This document shows, in pieces, positions 15,167-22,843 of a DNA stretch of 26,057 bases; position 1 is the first letter of the stretch, and each line of letters starts with the position of its first letter. Source of the stretch: Ruminococcaceae bacterium UBA1036 (GTDB lineage Bacteria; Bacillota; Clostridia; Oscillospirales; Acutalibacteraceae); NCBI GenBank assembly GCA_002316805.1, contig DCEF01000020.1:111581-137637 (forward strand). The letters run 5' to 3'. The notes under the pieces are model-generated. The model did not search any database, was not told where the DNA came from, and was given only the letters and a program-made list of their open reading frames with translations. Made by a program: the position numbers and the translations under genes.

Positions 15167-17170
15167 TCAAACGAAAAGCAGGCCGATGTGGTAGACAATA
15201 AACGCTGCTATCCACGCCACGCCGCATTGGTAAAGGACAACGCCAACGGCGCTTCTTACACTGTTAAGCTCACTGCGCACGGCATTGATTGCTGCAACAC
15301 ACGGCGTATAAAGCAATGTAAAGATAAGGAATGAAAAAGCCGTGAGCGGTGAGAAGATTTTCGCGAGGGCGCCGCCAAGTGCACCCGTGTTTGTGCCTGT
15401 CAGCACTGCCAACGTGCTTATGACGGCTTCCTTTGCAGTAAAACCGGCTATCAGCGCCGTAGAAGCGCGCCAGTCCCCAAATCCAAGCGGGGCGAAAATC
15501 GGCGCTATGAAGGTTCCTATCGCGGCAAGCATACTGTCCTGGCTTGATGTAACTACATTGAAACGCGCATCGAACGTCTGGAGGAACCATATTATAATTG
15601 TTGCCGTAAAAATGACTGTAAATGCGCGCACGAGAAAATCTTTTGCCTTGTCCCATGCAAGGCGCAGCACTGTTTTCACGCTCGGCATGCGGTAATTCGG
15701 AAGCTCCATTACAAACGGAACCGGATTGCCGTAAAATATAGTCGACTTCATGAGCAATGCGCTTATAATGCCTATCATTATGCCGAAAAGGTAAATAATA
15801 ATCATTACAAGCGGGGCATTGCGCGGAAAAAATGCCGCCGCAAATACGGCATAAATCGGCAGCTTTGCGCTGCAGCTCATAAACGGTGTCAAAAATACAG
15901 TCATCTTGTGGTCGCGCTCGCTTGACAATGTACGCGACGACATAATCGCCGGCACCGAACAGCCGAACCCGATAAGCATCGGTACAAAGCTTCTGCCCGA
16001 AAGCCCTATCTTCCGCAAGGGCTTATCCATCACAAACGCAATGCGCGCCATATAACCGCTGTCTTCCAGAATTGACAGAAAAATAAAAAGCACCACAATA
16101 ATCGGCAGGAACTGGAGCACACTCCCTATCCCCATGAAAACGCCGTTGATTATGAGCGATTTTACTACGGGGTTTATCCCGTAAGCTGTGAGGGCACTGG
16201 CAACAGCCGCCGTAAGTGCATCGATTCCATCTGAGAGAAGGTTGCACAGGAATTTGCCTATCACGCCGAAAGTCAGCCAGAAGATAAGTACCATAATGGC
16301 GATGAAAATCGGAATGGCGGTGAATTTCCCCGTAAGTATCCTGTCAATGCGCACGCTGCGCTTATGCTCCTTAGACTCACCCATCCGCACTACCGTTGCC
16401 GCACAGAGCTTCTCAATGAACGAGTAGCGCATGTCTGCAAGGGCTGCCTCACGGTCGGTACCGAGCTCATTCTCCATCTCCGTGATATCGTGCCCTATCA
16501 TTTCAATCTCATTCTGTGAAAGCGCCAAAGCCTTTTCCATGGGTTTGTCGCCTTCAACAAGCTTTGTTGCAACAAAGCGCGGCGGCACATGTATCCGCTG
16601 GGCGTGATCCTCAATCATATGCGCTATCGAGTGAATCGTCCTGTGTACGGCACCGCTGCAGAAATCCTGCCTTTTTGGCAGGCGCCGGTTTCGCGCCGTG
16701 TCAATAGCGGCGTCTATCAGATCCTCGATTCCTTCGTTTTTGCTGGCGCTTATAGGGATAACCGGCACACCGAGCTGCTCCTGAAGTTCTTTTACCTTCA
16801 CAGTCCCGCCGTTTGCCTTTACTTCATCCATCATATTAAGCGCAATCACCATTGGAATGTCCAGTTCGATAAGCTGCATACTCAAATAGAGATTCCGTTC
16901 AATATTTGTGGCATCCACAATGTCTATTATCCCATCAGGATGCTCTTTTAGCAGAAAATCGCGGGTGACAATTTCTTCGCTTGTGTATGGCGAAAGTGAG
17001 TAAATCCCCGGCAGGTCAACTACCGTTGCGGAATTATGGCCCCGTATAACGCCGTCTTTGCGCTCTACGGTGACACCGGGAAAATTGCCAACATGCTGGT
17101 TTGAACCTGTAATCTGGTTAAACAAAGTTGTCTTGCCGCAGTTCTGGTTCCCCGCTAAGGCAAAAATCAT
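15167..17170 (-). CDS. feoB: Ferrous iron transport protein FeoB
   Basis: Fe(II) importer of the cytoplasmic membrane driven or gated by its G domain. The G motifs are in place: G1 GNQNCGKTT (7-15), a G2 Thr in GNFPGVTVE, G3 DLPG (52-55), G4 NMMD (112-115) and G5 SASKN (141-145). A helical GDI-like domain follows (about 170-270), then the membrane part with two Gate repeats (from about 345 and 520), including GFGCSVPAIMSSRTLSS with its conserved Cys and, near the C-terminus, LLYTPCVAAINAVRSE. The length, 667 residues, is near the low end for the family. GAGGGG, which overlaps the feoA stop, is its ribosome binding site, so the two genes are translationally linked. Confidence 0.97.
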   Translation of the reverse strand: MIFALAGNQNCGKTTLFNQITGSNQHVGNFPGVTVERKDGVIRGHNSATVVDLPGIYSLSPYTSEEIVTRDFLLKEHPDGIIDIVDATNIERNLYLSMQLIELDIPMVIALNMMDEVKANGGTVKVKELQEQLGVPVIPISASKNEGIEDLIDAAIDTARNRRLPKRQDFCSGAVHRTIHSIAHMIEDHAQRIHVPPRFVATKLVEGDKPMEKALALSQNEIEMIGHDITEMENELGTDREAALADMRYSFIEKLCAATVVRMGESKEHKRSVRIDRILTGKFTAIPIFIAIMVLIFWLTFGVIGKFLCNLLSDGIDALTAAVASALTAYGINPVVKSLIINGVFMGIGSVLQFLPIIVVLFIFLSILEDSGYMARIAFVMDKPLRKIGLSGRSFVPMLIGFGCSVPAIMSSRTLSSERDHKMTVFLTPFMSCSAKLPIYAVFAAAFFPRNAPLVMIIIYLFGIMIGIISALLMKSTIFYGNPVPFVMELPNYRMPSVKTVLRLAWDKAKDFLVRAFTVIFTATIIIWFLQTFDARFNVVTSSQDSMLAAIGTFIAPIFAPLGFGDWRASTALIAGFTAKEAVISTLAVLTGTNTGALGGALAKIFSPLTAFSFLIFTLLYTPCVAAINAVRSELNSVRSAVGVVLYQCGVAWIAAFIVYHIGLLFV

Positions 17171-17176
17171 CTGCTG

Positions 17177-17407
17177 TCACCCCTCAACTATTATATTTTT
17201 GGCATCATCAAGCCGCAGCGTAAGTTCATAGCCGCGCAGCTGAATCTCGATTGGGTCGCCCATTGGCGCAACTTTGCGCACCATGACTTCTATATGCGGA
17301 GTAAGGCCCATGTCAAGCAGATGGCGTCTCAGCGCACCCTCCCCCTTTACCTGAGTTATTTTTGCTTTTTCCCCGATTGGCAATGTGTCGAGCGTTTTTT
17401 CTGCCAT
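17177..17407 (-). CDS. feoA: Ferrous iron transport protein FeoA
   Basis: Cytoplasmic SH3-like partner of FeoB, 76 residues as expected. Family features are the start TLDTLPIGEKAKITQV, the central LRRHLLDMGLTPHIEV with the conserved D-MG, and the end IQLRGYELTLRLDDAKNIIV. It is the first gene of the feo operon: GAGGGG lies 6 nt before the ATG and a strong promoter with a palindromic operator lies 40-100 bp upstream. The stop codon is 6 bp before feoB. Confidence 0.95.
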   Translation of the reverse strand: MAEKTLDTLPIGEKAKITQVKGEGALRRHLLDMGLTPHIEVMVRKVAPMGDPIEIQLRGYELTLRLDDAKNIIVEG

Positions 17408-17447
17408 ATCGTCCCCTCTTTTCTTCTCGGCTCCCGGCCGTATTTAA

Positions 17448-17465
17448 TGAGTTAGCCTTAACTAA
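17448..17465 (-). promoter_or_regulatory. Candidate DtxR/IdeR-like operator on the feo promoter
   Basis: The minus strand reads TTAGTTAAGGCTAACTCA, with perfect half-sites AGTTA and TAACT around AGGC. It lies just downstream of the -10 and covers the expected transcription start near 17466. The layout and the TTAG/CTAA character resemble metal-dependent DtxR/IdeR/MntR operators (TTAGGTTAGCCTAACCTAA) more than a Fur box. Repression by iron-loaded regulator is the inferred effect. Confidence 0.6.
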
Positions 17466-17472
17466 CACGTAT

Positions 17473-17502
17473 ATTATATTCCCGCATAAGCCAGTTTGTC
17501 AA
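17473..17502 (-). promoter_or_regulatory. Promoter of the feo operon
   Basis: Minus-strand consensus -35 TTGACA (17502-17497) and -10 TATAAT (17478-17473) with an 18-nt spacer. Confidence 0.85.
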
Positions 17503-17553
17503 CCACATATTTTGCATTTCTTCAGAAGTCCGGATTTTACCTTTACATATACA

Positions 17554-17583
17554 TAAAAATGCCATGCCAGAGCGTGGCATGGC
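17554..17583 (-). terminator. Terminator of the alkD-ldh operon
   Basis: GCCATGCCA and TGGCATGGC pair perfectly (17561-17569 with 17575-17583) around a 5-nt loop. On the minus strand ATTTTTATG follows. It lies 23 bp after the ldh stop codon. Confidence 0.88.
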
Positions 17584-17606
17584 AAAATATGTGATGAGAT
17601 TTTTTA

Positions 17607-18551
17607 TTAAATGTGAAAATTGTCGAGCACTTTGCGCAGTGACTGCGCCGAAGACTCAAGTTTGTGCTGCTCGTCGCTGTTCAACTGAATATCCACAACT
17701 TTTTCTGCACCACCGCTTCCGACTACCGTCGGCACGCTTATGCAGATGTTGTGGAGGCCATAATGGCCCTCGATAAGGCTCGAAACAGGGATTATAGAGT
17801 GCTCATCGCGCAGTATACATTCCGCAATGCGGCGAACCGACATGGCAATGCCGTAATAGGTAGAACCCTTTTTCTTAATAATCTCATACGCGCTGTTGCG
17901 CACATCGTCGCCAAGTTTTTTCATAAAGTCATGGCATTTGTGGCAGTCGCACTGGTGGCAGAAATCGTAAATCCCAACGCCGGAAATGTTTGCGCTGCTC
18001 CCTACTATAAGCTCGCTGTCGCCGTGCTCGCCGATAATGAAAGCATGGATGCTGTGGCTGTCCACTTTCAGGTGGCAGCTAAGCAGGTAGCGCAGGCGGG
18101 CGGTGTCAAGCACCGTCCCTGTGCCAATTACACGGTTAGCCGGGAACCCCGAAATCTTAAGCGCCGCATATGTGAGGATATCCACCGGATTTGCAACTAT
18201 CATGAGTGTGCATTCGCTGTTGTGCTTAACGATTTCCGGTATTATCTGGCGGAAAATGCCGATATTTTTGCCCGCGAGGTCGAGTCTTGTTTCACCCGGT
18301 TTCTGGCTTGCGCCCGCTGTGATTATCACTATGCCGCAGTCGGAAATATCTTCATAGCTGCCCGCGTGTATCTCCATCGGGTTTGAGAATGGTATGCCAT
18401 GGCTTAAGTCCATTGCCTCGCCTTCCGCACGCGCCGTGTTTGTATCTATCAGCACGATTTCGGAAAAAAGGCCGCTCTGCATGAGGCTGAACGCCGAGCT
18501 TGAGCCAACAAAACCACATCCTATGATTGCGCATTTCCTGTTGTCTACCAT
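17607..18551 (-). CDS. ldh: L-lactate dehydrogenase
   Basis: Reduces pyruvate to L-lactate with NADH, regenerating NAD in fermentation. The 314 residues have the Rossmann GCGFVGSSSA (glycines 11, 13, 16), acidic D36 for NAD, the active-site loop GASQKPGETRLDL (Q83 marks lactate rather than malate specificity; R89 is the loop Arg), VANPVDILTY, D149 and R152 for substrate, and the catalytic His176 in GEHGDSE. An unusual stretch, FCHQCDCHKCHDF (about 197-209), has four Cys and three His where relatives typically have few Cys. It follows the AlkD-like gene by 7 bp, with AAGGTGA overlapping that stop as ribosome binding site, so the two are co-transcribed. Confidence 0.95.
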   Translation of the reverse strand: MVDNRKCAIIGCGFVGSSSAFSLMQSGLFSEIVLIDTNTARAEGEAMDLSHGIPFSNPMEIHAGSYEDISDCGIVIITAGASQKPGETRLDLAGKNIGIFRQIIPEIVKHNSECTLMIVANPVDILTYAALKISGFPANRVIGTGTVLDTARLRYLLSCHLKVDSHSIHAFIIGEHGDSELIVGSSANISGVGIYDFCHQCDCHKCHDFMKKLGDDVRNSAYEIIKKKGSTYYGIAMSVRRIAECILRDEHSIIPVSSLIEGHYGLHNICISVPTVVGSGGAEKVVDIQLNSDEQHKLESSAQSLRKVLDNFHI

Positions 18552-18558
18552 AAATCAA

Positions 18559-19272
18559 TCACCTTTTTACCTTTCTCTTCATCAGGCGTATCGACTGCTT
18601 TGTTTCATCGCTTACGCATCTTGACTCAATTATTTTCTGGAGTGCCTTATTATACGTCCAATCATCGAGCCTACTGCTGTACAGATATTCCACCGTGCGC
18701 TTCGGGAACTTTAAAAAGCACATGGAAACGGCCCACGCAACTGCCATTTTAGCATAATACCCGTCATGCTTTATCCCATCATAGTTGCTGAACAGCCTGC
18801 CGAGATATCCTTCAGAAATAAAAAAGTCCATCGAGGCGGTAACGGCAAACCTTACTGCAAATTCACCCTCCGCCGAGAAATACCGTTCTATAAACCTGAA
18901 AGACCGCTCCTTGTTTTTTTTAAGGAAGGTTAATGTCGAAGTGCAACTGTCGCATACGGCCCAGCTCCTGATTTTAGGCACAAAAGCCGCTGTGCGCCGG
19001 AGGCTCTCTTCATATGGCATCTCCGCATAGCCTGTTACAAGGCCCTCAACCATCGCCTCTTCCATTGTATCTTCACGCGCTTCATCAAGGAAGCGCCTCC
19101 AGTCGCCTTTCGCAATCTGCTTTGCAGTCTGTCGCAGGCGCTGCATACGCACGCCGATTATCTTTTCACCCGGGATAATGCGCCGCTGGAACTCCGCGTA
19201 TTTTTCTTCGCGGAATGAGCACAGATATTCCATAAAAGATGAATAGCTGGTATAATTAAAGTGCTCAGGCAT
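18559..19272 (-). CDS. DNA alkylation repair protein, AlkD-like
   Basis: HEAT-like repeat DNA glycosylase family that removes alkylated bases such as 3- and 7-methylpurines without base flipping. The 237 residues match AlkD length and keep the key positions: W104 and D108 in KIRSWAVCDSC (AlkD W109 and D113) and R141 in FAVRFAVTASMDFFI (AlkD R148). Helical repeats run through the whole chain, starting near YAEFQRRIIPGEKIIGVRM. GGAGAGA lies 6 nt before the ATG at 19272. It is the first gene of a two-gene operon with ldh, an uncommon pairing with no obvious metabolic link. The promoter carries inverted repeats. Confidence 0.85.
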   Translation of the reverse strand: MPEHFNYTSYSSFMEYLCSFREEKYAEFQRRIIPGEKIIGVRMQRLRQTAKQIAKGDWRRFLDEAREDTMEEAMVEGLVTGYAEMPYEESLRRTAAFVPKIRSWAVCDSCTSTLTFLKKNKERSFRFIERYFSAEGEFAVRFAVTASMDFFISEGYLGRLFSNYDGIKHDGYYAKMAVAWAVSMCFLKFPKRTVEYLYSSRLDDWTYNKALQKIIESRCVSDETKQSIRLMKRKVKR

Positions 19273-19294
19273 ATTATCTCTCCAAGCTTAGAAT

Positions 19295-19326
19295 AATAGT
19301 AATTGTAACTATTACTATTTACAATT
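19295..19326 (-). promoter_or_regulatory. Overlapping inverted repeats at the alkD-ldh promoter
   Basis: AATAGTAAT (19295-19303) and ATTACTATT (19311-19319) form a 9-bp inverted repeat with a 7-nt centre. A second one, AATTGTAA (19301-19308) and TTACAATT (19319-19326), overlaps it and reaches the -10 box. They cover the predicted transcription start near 19317, so a repressor operator is likely. The regulator is unknown and none is encoded next to it. Confidence 0.55.
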
Positions 19327-19351
19327 ATACGCATTTTTTTAAAAAAGACAA
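19324..19351 (-). promoter_or_regulatory. Promoter of the alkD-ldh operon
   Basis: Minus-strand -35 TTGTCT (19351-19346) and -10 TATAAT (19329-19324) with a 16-nt spacer. Confidence 0.65.
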
Positions 19352-19408
19352 TAGCTGCACGCACGACCCTGCCGGAACATAAAGTCCGCATAAAACGGAC
19401 GCATGGCA

Positions 19409-19437
19409 TTGACATATCGTTTATTATACTATATAGT
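19409..19437 (+). promoter_or_regulatory. Promoter of the SGNH hydrolase gene
   Basis: TTGACA (19409-19414) and TATAGT (19432-19437), 17 nt apart. The gene starts 59 bp downstream. Confidence 0.75.
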
Positions 19438-19496
19438 TTTTAATATTAGATAACAAAGTATTACGGATTGCAGGCAGTTTATGGAGGTATTCCAAA

Positions 19497-20195
19497 ATGA
19501 TAGATTCCGTCTGTATTTTTGGCGATTCAGTCGCAAAAGGCGTTGTGCTCAAAAGCACTGAGGAAAAATATGTTCTGCTAAAAGACAGTTTTGTAAACCG
19601 TATACAGGAAAGTTCCGGCATAACCGTGAAGAATTACAGCCGCTTCGGCTCTACTGTCACAAGGGGTATGAAAGCACTCCTGAAGCACCGCAGTGAGCTC
19701 AGCCAGTACGACCACGTCCTTCTTGAGTTCGGCGGGAATGACTGCGACTACAACTGGCCACAGGTGGCTGCCGACCCGGAAAAGGACTTCCAGCCTAACA
19801 CACCTATTGGCATCTTTGTGCAGAAGTACACACAGATGGTTCAGGAAATCAGGGCTGCCGGCAGCTGCCCTGTCATATTGTCGCTGCCACCCGTTGAGCC
19901 TAACAGGTATTTTTCATGGATTTCCCGCGGGCTTAACGCAGACAATATCCTTAAATGGCTCGGCGACGCCGGCCGCATCTACCGCTGGCACGAAATGTAC
20001 AATTTTGCTGTCTGCCGCCTTGCAAACGATACGCATACACCGTTTGTGGACATAACCACTCCTTTCCTGGAAACGTGGCACTACGAAAAGCTTATATGTA
20101 TGGATGGCATCCACCCAAGCGAAGCCGGCCATAAGCTTATAGCCGAAGCGCTTGACAGCGCCATCAGCCGTTACCGCAAAGCGTACGCTTCATGA
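19497..20195 (+). CDS. SGNH/GDSL-family hydrolase
   Basis: Predicted esterase or lipase-like hydrolase, 232 residues, with the four SGNH blocks: catalytic Ser11 in FGDSVAKG, a Gly in YSRFGSTVTRG (G51), GGND (79-82) with the oxyanion Asn, and DGIHPSEAGH (203-212) giving the Asp/His of the triad. There is no signal peptide, so it acts in the cytoplasm, probably as a deacylase of small esters; the substrate cannot be predicted. GGAGG lies 10 nt before the ATG. It is a monocistronic unit between its own promoter and a strong terminator. Confidence 0.88.
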   Translation: MIDSVCIFGDSVAKGVVLKSTEEKYVLLKDSFVNRIQESSGITVKNYSRFGSTVTRGMKALLKHRSELSQYDHVLLEFGGNDCDYNWPQVAADPEKDFQPNTPIGIFVQKYTQMVQEIRAAGSCPVILSLPPVEPNRYFSWISRGLNADNILKWLGDAGRIYRWHEMYNFAVCRLANDTHTPFVDITTPFLETWHYEKLICMDGIHPSEAGHKLIAEALDSAISRYRKAYAS

Positions 20196-20213
20196 ATGCG
20201 CAGTAAAATACAC

Positions 20214-20256
20214 AAAAGCGCTGCCCCACTGCTAAAACGGGGCAGCGCTTTTGTTG
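20214..20256. terminator. Bidirectional terminator after the SGNH hydrolase gene
   Basis: AAAAGCGCTGCCCC (20214-20227) pairs perfectly with GGGGCAGCGCTTTT (20239-20252). T-rich runs follow on both strands. It also serves the convergent oxidoreductase gene, whose stop is at 20266. Confidence 0.93.
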
Positions 20257-20265
20257 TTTTCAGCT

Positions 20266-21678
20266 TTACCTTGCTGCAATGTCGCGCGCCACAACAACCC
20301 CTGTGGTGGAAGCCTGCATAAGACCGCGGGTTATCCCTGCACCGTCGCCTATCGCATACAGGTTCTTAACGTCTGTTTCGAAGTTATTTTTAACGCCTAT
20401 TTTTGAAGAGTAGAATTTGACTTCTACACCGTAAAGAAGCGTATTTTTCGAATACAGGCCTGGGGCGAGCTTGTCAAACGCGCGCAGCGACTCTACAATG
20501 CTCGTCAGGTGGCGGTGCGGCAGCACGAACGAAAGGTCGCCTGGCACCGCCGTTTTAAGCGTCGGCACAGTCGTAGATTTTTTAAGGCGCGTCGCGTCCG
20601 TGCGCCGGCCGAGCAGGAGGTCGCCGAGGCGCTGCACCATAATGCCGCCGCCCGTAAGCATATTGCCAAGCTGTGCAATATACCGCCCATACTCTATAGG
20701 CTGGTTGAACGGCTGTGTGAACTTTGTTGAAACAAGCAGCGCAAAATTTGTATTTTCGGTGCGGCGCTCTTCTTCCGCATAGGAGTGGCCGTTTACTACA
20801 GCGATGCCGCCGTTTGGCGTGTCGTAATGCTCCTCACTCACTATGCCGCCCGGGTTCATGCAGAAAGTGCGCACTTTATTTTCGAACGTATCCGAGTAAT
20901 AAATGAGCTTTGCTTCATAAAGGTGCTTTGTCAGCGGGTCCATCACCGCATTTGGCACCTCCACGCGCACGCCGATATCCACCTCATTGTTTGCAACAGG
21001 GAGGCCAAGTTCTTCCGCAGCGCGGCTCAGCCATTCGGCACCTCCGCGCCCCGGTGCAAGCACAACATACTGTGCCGGAATGCTTTCCTCTTTTCCTATC
21101 GGGTTTTTCATCTTCACCCCGCAGGCCACGCCGTTTTCCGTCAGTATCGACTCAGCCGTCGTGTGCTCCCTAAACTCAAAGTTCGGGCGCGAGCTCAGAT
21201 AATGGTACATTGCCTTCAGCACCTGATATGAATATTCCGTCCCCATGTGGCGCACAGGGCACGGTATGAGCTGGATATTCTCACGGCGCGCCTTATAGGC
21301 CACTTTTTCGGCAAATTTGTCATCTTTGCCATAGACTTTGTCAGGCGCTCCGTAATGCAGGTAAATGCTGTCCACATAGTGGATAAGCTCCTGCGCTTTT
21401 TCCTTTGGCATATAGTCTGTTATATTACCGCCGACCTGCTCCGAAAGGGAGAGTTTTCCATCGGAAAATGCGCCTGCACCTGCCCAGCCGTTCATAATAC
21501 TGCACGTGGCGCAGTGCGAGCATGTTCCCGTTGTGCGTGCAGGGCATGAGCGGTGCTCTATGTCGCTGCCCGAATCCACAATAAGAATTTTTTTATCCGG
21601 CGCGAGCCGGTCAAGCTCCAGCGCCGTAAAAATTCCGGCAGGGCCGGCGCCGACAACTATCACATCATAACTTTTCAT
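20266..21678 (-). CDS. FAD-dependent oxidoreductase (COG2509-type)
   Basis: Flavoprotein of about 470 residues with an N-terminal dinucleotide-binding motif, DVIVVGAGPAGIFTALEL, IVDSGSD closing the first beta-alpha-beta unit, and a C-terminal NLYAIGDGAGITRGLMQAS that contacts FAD. A Cys-containing stretch, RTTGTCSHCATCSIMNGWAGAGAFSDGK, is characteristic of this uncharacterised family. The substrate and partner are unknown. The frame is open back to 21729, but the ATG at 21678 places the Rossmann motif at the usual distance; AGGAGG is 16 nt upstream, which is rather far, so the start is uncertain. It lies 31 bp after the UPF0178 gene and is probably co-transcribed. Confidence 0.82.
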   Translation of the reverse strand: MKSYDVIVVGAGPAGIFTALELDRLAPDKKILIVDSGSDIEHRSCPARTTGTCSHCATCSIMNGWAGAGAFSDGKLSLSEQVGGNITDYMPKEKAQELIHYVDSIYLHYGAPDKVYGKDDKFAEKVAYKARRENIQLIPCPVRHMGTEYSYQVLKAMYHYLSSRPNFEFREHTTAESILTENGVACGVKMKNPIGKEESIPAQYVVLAPGRGGAEWLSRAAEELGLPVANNEVDIGVRVEVPNAVMDPLTKHLYEAKLIYYSDTFENKVRTFCMNPGGIVSEEHYDTPNGGIAVVNGHSYAEEERRTENTNFALLVSTKFTQPFNQPIEYGRYIAQLGNMLTGGGIMVQRLGDLLLGRRTDATRLKKSTTVPTLKTAVPGDLSFVLPHRHLTSIVESLRAFDKLAPGLYSKNTLLYGVEVKFYSSKIGVKNNFETDVKNLYAIGDGAGITRGLMQASTTGVVVARDIAAR

Positions 21679-21709
21679 AAGGTTTATACTTTTTCCTCCT
21701 AAGATCTCT

Positions 21710-22153
21710 TTATTTCTCTTGGCCGCCATCGAGAAGCATCCTGAAAGCTTTTATAAAAGCTTCGTCATCAGATCTTTCCCTCCTGCGGTTTTTCCCGAAT
21801 TTTCCTCCCGAGCGGCGTATCTTCTGACCGAGGGCACGCTCGAAAAGCAGGCAATCCATATTTTTGTCACTGTAGATAAGGCCGTTCTGATTTAGCGCTT
21901 TTGCACCGCGGCCGAGCGACATGGCCGCAACACCGTAATCCTGTGTAACAACTATGTCTCCAAGCTCAATCAGGTTAACAAGACGGATATCAGCGCTGTC
22001 GCGCCCCTTATCGACTGTTATCACCGTGCTGTAGCCGTCGGCCAGCTCATGGCTTGTGTCAAGCAGCATTGTAACGGGAATCCCGCGCCGCCTTGCTTCT
22101 TCCACAATTATTTTCTTTACAGGGCAGGCATCGGCGTCTACAAGCACTTTCAT
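21710..22153 (-). CDS. UPF0178 (YaiI/YqxD, DUF188) family protein
   Basis: A 147-residue protein of a widespread family with a PIN-like nuclease fold. The signatures are VLVDADACPVKK at the N-terminus, DKGRDSADIRLVNLI and GDIVVTQDYGVAAMSLGRGAKAL in the middle, with acidic residues arranged as in metal-dependent nucleases. The activity is not established. AAGGGG lies 8 nt before the ATG. It starts after the thioredoxin terminator, so it begins a new unit that includes the downstream FAD oxidoreductase; no clear promoter was found. Confidence 0.88.
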   Translation of the reverse strand: MKVLVDADACPVKKIIVEEARRRGIPVTMLLDTSHELADGYSTVITVDKGRDSADIRLVNLIELGDIVVTQDYGVAAMSLGRGAKALNQNGLIYSDKNMDCLLFERALGQKIRRSGGKFGKNRRRERSDDEAFIKAFRMLLDGGQEK

Positions 22154-22242
22154 CTTATCAGCCCCTTTTCAAGTTTGCCGCTCTCAATCTTACCATAACG
22201 CGCGCAAAAAGCAAACGCATTCCCGAAAAAAGATCCGGCAGC

Positions 22243-22278
22243 GCAAAAGAATCCCCGCCTGCATAAATGCAGGCGGGG
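22243..22278 (-). terminator. Terminator of trxA
   Basis: CCCCGCCTGCA (22253-22263) pairs perfectly with TGCAGGCGGGG (22268-22278) around a 4-nt loop. On the minus strand ATTCTTTTGC follows, a moderate T-run. It lies 28 bp after the trxA stop. Confidence 0.82.
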
Positions 22279-22306
22279 CAGGTTAAAAAAGCGCAGCATG
22301 CTTTTC

Positions 22307-22621
22307 TTAACTGTCGAGCATCTCAAGAATTTCCTGCTTGCTTTGCGCACCCACCGCAGTCTTAGCCGGCTTGCCGTTCTTAAAAACCATAAGCGTCGGT
22401 ATGTCTGTTACATTGTAGCGCCCAGCAATTTCAGGCTGCTCATCCACGTTTATTTTTCCGACCCTATACCGGCTGTCGCTTTCATTGCCGATCTCATCCA
22501 CGATCGGTGAAACCATACGGCACGGGGCACACCATGAAGCCCAGAAATCCACAAGCACGGGCATATCTGACTTAATGACGTCCGAATCGAAATTATCTTT
22601 CGTAAGAGTAATGACAGCCAT
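22307..22621 (-). CDS. trxA: Thioredoxin
   Basis: Small dithiol-disulfide oxidoreductase that reduces cytoplasmic disulfides with electrons from thioredoxin reductase. The 104 residues have the standard fold: LVDFWASWCAPCRM with the active-site Cys31 and Cys34, the buried Asp25, the cis-Pro75 in TDIPTLMVFKNG, and the terminal helix. The active site is WCAPC rather than the more common WCGPC, a frequent Bacillota variant expected to shift the redox potential slightly. GAAAGGAAG lies just upstream of the ATG. A TATAAT with no clear -35 occurs about 60 bp upstream. Monocistronic. Confidence 0.95.
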   Translation of the reverse strand: MAVITLTKDNFDSDVIKSDMPVLVDFWASWCAPCRMVSPIVDEIGNESDSRYRVGKINVDEQPEIAGRYNVTDIPTLMVFKNGKPAKTAVGAQSKQEILEMLDS

Positions 22622-22732
22622 GGCCCTACTTCCTTTCTAATTTTTCCCTGTCCTTAAAGGAAAGTTTGTTCACTTTTATTATATCCCTTAAAAAAATATT
22701 TACCATACCTTTCCACAAAAATAAATGTTTTC

Positions 22733-22761
22733 TTGACAAAACTCACCTCCTCCGTTATAGT
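22733..22761 (+). promoter_or_regulatory. Promoter of the lysA-like gene
   Basis: TTGACA (22733-22738) and TATAGT (22756-22761) with a 17-nt spacer. A leader of about 75 nt precedes the start codon. Confidence 0.8.
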
Positions 22762-22783
22762 GATTTATTATAATGTTTTACTT

Positions 22784-22798
22784 TTAGCTGGCAGCTAA
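22784..22798 (+). promoter_or_regulatory. Palindrome in the lysA leader
   Basis: TTAGCTG-G-CAGCTAA is a perfect 7-bp inverted repeat starting 22 bp after the -10 box, within the early transcribed region. It could be an operator or a small RNA hairpin. No lysine riboswitch is present upstream of the gene. Confidence 0.4.
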
Positions 22799-22843
22799 TA
22801 AAAGCGATAATAGTACCCGACACATGACAGAAGGAAGATTGCA

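Noticed and set aside
15107..15172. Internal promoter (TTGACT-17-TAAAAT) before the Cys-rich feo gene
   Set aside because: The -10 would sit on the start codon, leaving no leader or ribosome binding site.
17440..17480. Fur box at feoA
   Set aside because: The palindrome does not match the GATAAT repeat pattern of Fur; the DtxR-like reading fits better.
20266..21729. Start of the FAD oxidoreductase at 21729
   Set aside because: It would overlap the upstream gene and add 17 residues before the usual N-terminal Rossmann strand; 21678 is more likely, though its ribosome binding site is distant.
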